Assembly (NCBI GenBank): GCA_002256145.1
Contig: NKIP01000012.1
Coordinates: forward strand, 58,462 to 122,461
Direction of reading: 5' to 3'
Origin: Comamonadaceae bacterium PBBC1
GTDB taxonomy: Bacteria > Pseudomonadota > Gammaproteobacteria > Burkholderiales > Burkholderiaceae_C
DNA length: 64,000 bases
Shown here: positions 62,252 through 64,000 of the stretch, in pieces
How the letters are laid out: each line of letters starts with the position of its first letter
How positions within the stretch are numbered: position 1 is the stretch's first letter
The notes under the pieces: model-generated
Told to the model about the DNA's origin: nothing
Databases searched by the model: none
Seen by the model: only the letters and a program-made list of their open reading frames with translations
Translations under genes and position numbers: made by a program

Positions 62252-63082
62252 TCAAAACCCTTTGAGCCAGCCCAAGCCGCGTGAAGTTCCGCCAGCTGAG
62301 GTGTCGGCCGGGTTGTATTCACATCCGATCCAGCCGTTCCAGCCGCATTCGGCGCTGACACGGTCAATGGTCTGGAAGATGTGTGGCCAGTTCACTTCGC
62401 CGGTGCCGGGTTCGTGGCGGTGCGGCACTTCGGCGATCTGAAAATGCCCCACCCGGCCTGTGGGCAGGTATTGGGCGATCTTGGCGCTCAGGTCGCCCTC
62501 GACGATCTGGCAGTGGAACAGGTCCATTTGCACCTTGACGTTGTCTGCGCCCACCGCACGCACGATGCGGTGCGCATGGTCTTGGCGGTTGAGGTGAAAG
62601 CCCGGCACGCTGCGGGTGTTGATCGGCTCGATCAGCACATCGCGCCCGGCCTTGGCGGCTTCGACGGCGGCCCATTGCAAGTTGCTGATCAGCGTGGCGT
62701 CAGCCGCTTCGGCTTCTGCGCCTGACGCACGCAAGCCCACCATGGCGTGGATGCGCGGGCAGTTCAGCGCCTCGGCATAGTCCAAGGCTTGTGCAAAGCC
62801 GGTGCGAAATTCGGCTTCGCGTCCCGGCACACTGGCCGTGCCCCGGCTGCCACCCTCCCACGCTTGTGTGAAGCTGGCGCTGTCGGTGCCGCCAGAAGGG
62901 GTGTTGAACAGCACCTGCTGCAAGCCGTTGGCCTTTAAGCGGGCGGCCAGTTCTTGTGCAGGAAAGGCATAAGGGAACAAATACTCCACGGCCTTGAAAC
63001 CGTCTTTGGCCGCCGCTTCAAAGCGGTCCAGAAACGGCAGATCGGGGTACATCATCGAGAGGTTGGCGGCAAATTGAGGCAT
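62252..63082 (-). CDS. otnI: 2-oxo-tetronate isomerase (hydroxypyruvate isomerase family)
   Basis: 276 residues with the Hyi/OtnI xylose-isomerase-like TIM barrel: PQFAANLSMMYPDLPFLDRF, the metal-binding Glu in LIEPINTRSVPGF, FHCQIVEGDL, HFQIAEVPHRHEPGTGEVNW and IGCEYNP. OtnI isomerises 2-oxo-tetronate to 3-oxo-tetronate in the catabolism of four-carbon sugar acids. The adjacent upstream gene is an OtnC-like decarboxylase, which supports OtnI rather than a stand-alone hydroxypyruvate isomerase. Kinase and dehydrogenase partners would be past the right edge. Confidence 0.85.
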   Translation of the reverse strand: MPQFAANLSMMYPDLPFLDRFEAAAKDGFKAVEYLFPYAFPAQELAARLKANGLQQVLFNTPSGGTDSASFTQAWEGGSRGTASVPGREAEFRTGFAQALDYAEALNCPRIHAMVGLRASGAEAEAADATLISNLQWAAVEAAKAGRDVLIEPINTRSVPGFHLNRQDHAHRIVRAVGADNVKVQMDLFHCQIVEGDLSAKIAQYLPTGRVGHFQIAEVPHRHEPGTGEVNWPHIFQTIDRVSAECGWNGWIGCEYNPADTSAGGTSRGLGWLKGF

Positions 63083-63120
63083 GGTCAGCTTTCAAAAAAA
63101 GGGGGGTAGCAGACAGGGAT

Positions 63121-63780
63121 TTACCAGCGTGCCCCAAAAGTCTGGCGCAGTTCGTCCAGCGCAGACTCAGGCAGTGGGGGGGTGCTCGGGGCCAGCAGCA
63201 GCAAGCGGGCGGTTTCTTCCAGCTCTTCGAGTGTGGCCATGGCGGCCGCAGGCGACTCGTGCCACACATTGGGCCCCAGTCGGGACAGCATCACGGCCCG
63301 GATCGGGGCACCGCGTGCAGCATGCTGGCGGATCAGTTCGGCAACGACTTGTGCCCCTGCAGGGCTGCCGGGGCGGTGGTAAGGCACCAGGGGCACATGG
63401 CCCACCTTCATCACAAAATAAGGCGTGATCGGGGGCAGCAGTTCGGGGCCTTGCGCGTTCAGGCTGAGCGCCACGCAGTGTGTGCTGTGTGTGTGGATGA
63501 CGCACCGCGTGTGGGCATCGGCTTCGCACGCAGCGGCGTAAATCTGCCGGTGCAAGGCCAGGGTTTTGCTGCCCTTGTCGCCGCTGATTTGTTCACCTTG
63601 CAGGTTCAGTTTGGCCAGCCGAGCCGGGTCGAGCATGCCCATGCAGGCATCGGTGGGGGTGATCAAAAAACCATCGTCCAGTCGCACGCTGATGTTGCCT
63701 GCCGTGGCGTGCACATAGCCCCGCTCAAACAGGCTGCGGCCCACGCGGCAGATTTCTTCGCGGGCTTGGGATTCATTCAT
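63121..63780 (-). CDS. otnC: 3-oxo-tetronate 4-phosphate decarboxylase (class II aldolase family)
   Basis: 219 residues: class II aldolase domain with GYVHATAGNISVRLDDGFLI, TPTDACMG, HTHSTH (His96, His98, metal ligands), the PPITPYFVMKVGHVPLVPYH segment typical of OtnC and a C-terminal ALEELEETA-like helix. OtnC converts 3-oxo-tetronate 4-phosphate to dihydroxyacetone phosphate and CO2. The position where many class II aldolases have the third metal His (NHGP) reads RLGP here (Leu168). It is followed 38 nt later by otnI. Its upstream region carries the REP palindrome and intron start. Confidence 0.85.
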   Translation of the reverse strand: MNESQAREEICRVGRSLFERGYVHATAGNISVRLDDGFLITPTDACMGMLDPARLAKLNLQGEQISGDKGSKTLALHRQIYAAACEADAHTRCVIHTHSTHCVALSLNAQGPELLPPITPYFVMKVGHVPLVPYHRPGSPAGAQVVAELIRQHAARGAPIRAVMLSRLGPNVWHESPAAAMATLEELEETARLLLLAPSTPPLPESALDELRQTFGARW

Positions 63781-63810
63781 GTGCGGGCTCCGGAAATAGA
63801 GGATTCATTG

Positions 63811-63880
63811 TAGGAGCGCACCCTGTGCGCGATTGTTTGTGCGCCGCAAGCGACTGAATCGCGCACAGGGTGCGCTCCTA
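63811..63880. repeat. Inverted pair of REP-like elements with perfect 24-nt arms
   Basis: TAGGAGCGCACCCTGTGCGC+GATT (63811-63834) and its exact reverse complement (63857-63880) flank a 22-nt loop. Each arm also folds on itself (GCGCAC-CCT-GTGCGC). It belongs to the same TAGGAGCG family as the copies at 2171, 5410 and 18172. It lies upstream of the otnC start and ends exactly where the intron-like sequence begins. Confidence 0.85.
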
Positions 63881-64000
63881 GTGCGCCCGTGAAGGCGCGT
63901 ACACAGCATGGTGAGAGTCCATGTCGGGGTAAGCCAAGGCCCCGTAGTCGAAGGTAACTGCGTCGCTGCGAAGCGGGGTGGGGAGCAACCGGAGGCGAAC
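63881..64000 (+). mobile_element. Probable 5' end of a group II intron (truncated by the window edge)
   Basis: The sequence begins GTGCGCCCGTGAAGGCGCG, matching the group II intron 5' consensus GTGYG and an initial GCGCC/GGCGC stem. It continues with segments usual in domain I (GGTGAGAGTCC, GGGGTAAGCC, CGAAGGTAACTGCGTCGCTG, GGGGAGCAACCGGAGGCGAA). The reverse transcriptase and 3' domains V-VI would be past the right edge. Insertion right after a strong palindrome resembles the hairpin targeting known for class C introns. Confidence 0.6.

Noticed and set aside
63277..63279. Leu168 of the OtnC-like protein in place of the third metal-binding His of class II aldolases.
   Set aside because: The surrounding RLGPNVW may be the normal form in the OtnC subfamily; without an alignment I cannot call it a defect.
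1..64000. CRISPR array, tRNA or rRNA genes.
   Set aside because: No regularly spaced repeats and no tRNA or rRNA signatures were noticed on either strand.

Overview
The window looks like chromosomal DNA of a betaproteobacterium of the order Burkholderiales, most likely Comamonadaceae (Limnohabitans/Rhodoferax/Polaromonas-like). This is inferred from gene content (mnmG-rsmG-LysE-parA-parB, minCDE, DUF2788 and DUF2189 proteins, yhdP/glnE, a PduO-type adenosyltransferase, the otn sugar-acid genes), moderately high GC and dense ATGA-coupled operons. No rRNA, tRNA or CRISPR array was recognised.

Left part (1-14.4 kb): a partial HipA/YjjJ-like gene, a relic of an AAA ATPase, and metabolic genes (lipoprotein esterase, acetoacetyl-CoA synthetase, cobalamin adenosyltransferase, FAD-linked dehydrogenase, BenE transporter, exported amidase). 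Then come a LuxR-type regulator and two tandem hybrid histidine kinases that follow parB directly.

Segregation block (14.4-21.1 kb): mnmG-rsmG, two LysE-family exporters, parA, a hydrolase-like gene wedged between parA and parB, and parB. Three 16-bp parS palindromes (two perfect, one with a single end mismatch) and one more degenerate copy lie at 18.0-19.6 kb, two of them inside mnmG. This marks the region as origin-proximal.

Amino-acid catabolism (21.3-26.8 kb): a Glu-family dehydrogenase, an Lrp/AsnC regulator and a fused indolepyruvate:ferredoxin oxidoreductase.

Division and putative origin block (26.8-35 kb): minC-minD-minE, then two non-coding regions (28.8-29.0 and 34.5-34.75 kb). 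Each carries a DnaA-box / 11-nt spacer / DnaA-trio / AT-rich module, then exactly 110 nt further a divergent DnaA-box pair with a 19-nt spacer. The two are mirror images and enclose about 5.5 kb of genes (DUF2788, DUF2189, Spy-like, DUF2892, CopZ, CopA, VirK/YbjX-like). I read this as a duplicated, inverted replication origin without an adjacent dnaA. It is the main discovery candidate here.

Envelope and signalling block (35-45 kb): class II aldolase, YkgJ-like protein, MltA, a tiny divergent membrane protein, and a four-gene translationally coupled chain (yhdP, PAS histidine kinase, FixJ-type regulator, NlpC/P60 peptidase).

Right part (45-64 kb): glnE; two intact TonB-dependent receptors separated by a decayed ISL3-type element and the tail of a third receptor; an RND efflux adaptor/pump/SDR operon; an SbtA-type bicarbonate permease with a zinc-ribbon protein; otnI and otnC homologues. 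At the extreme right edge, a long REP-like palindrome is followed immediately by what looks like the 5' end of a group II intron.
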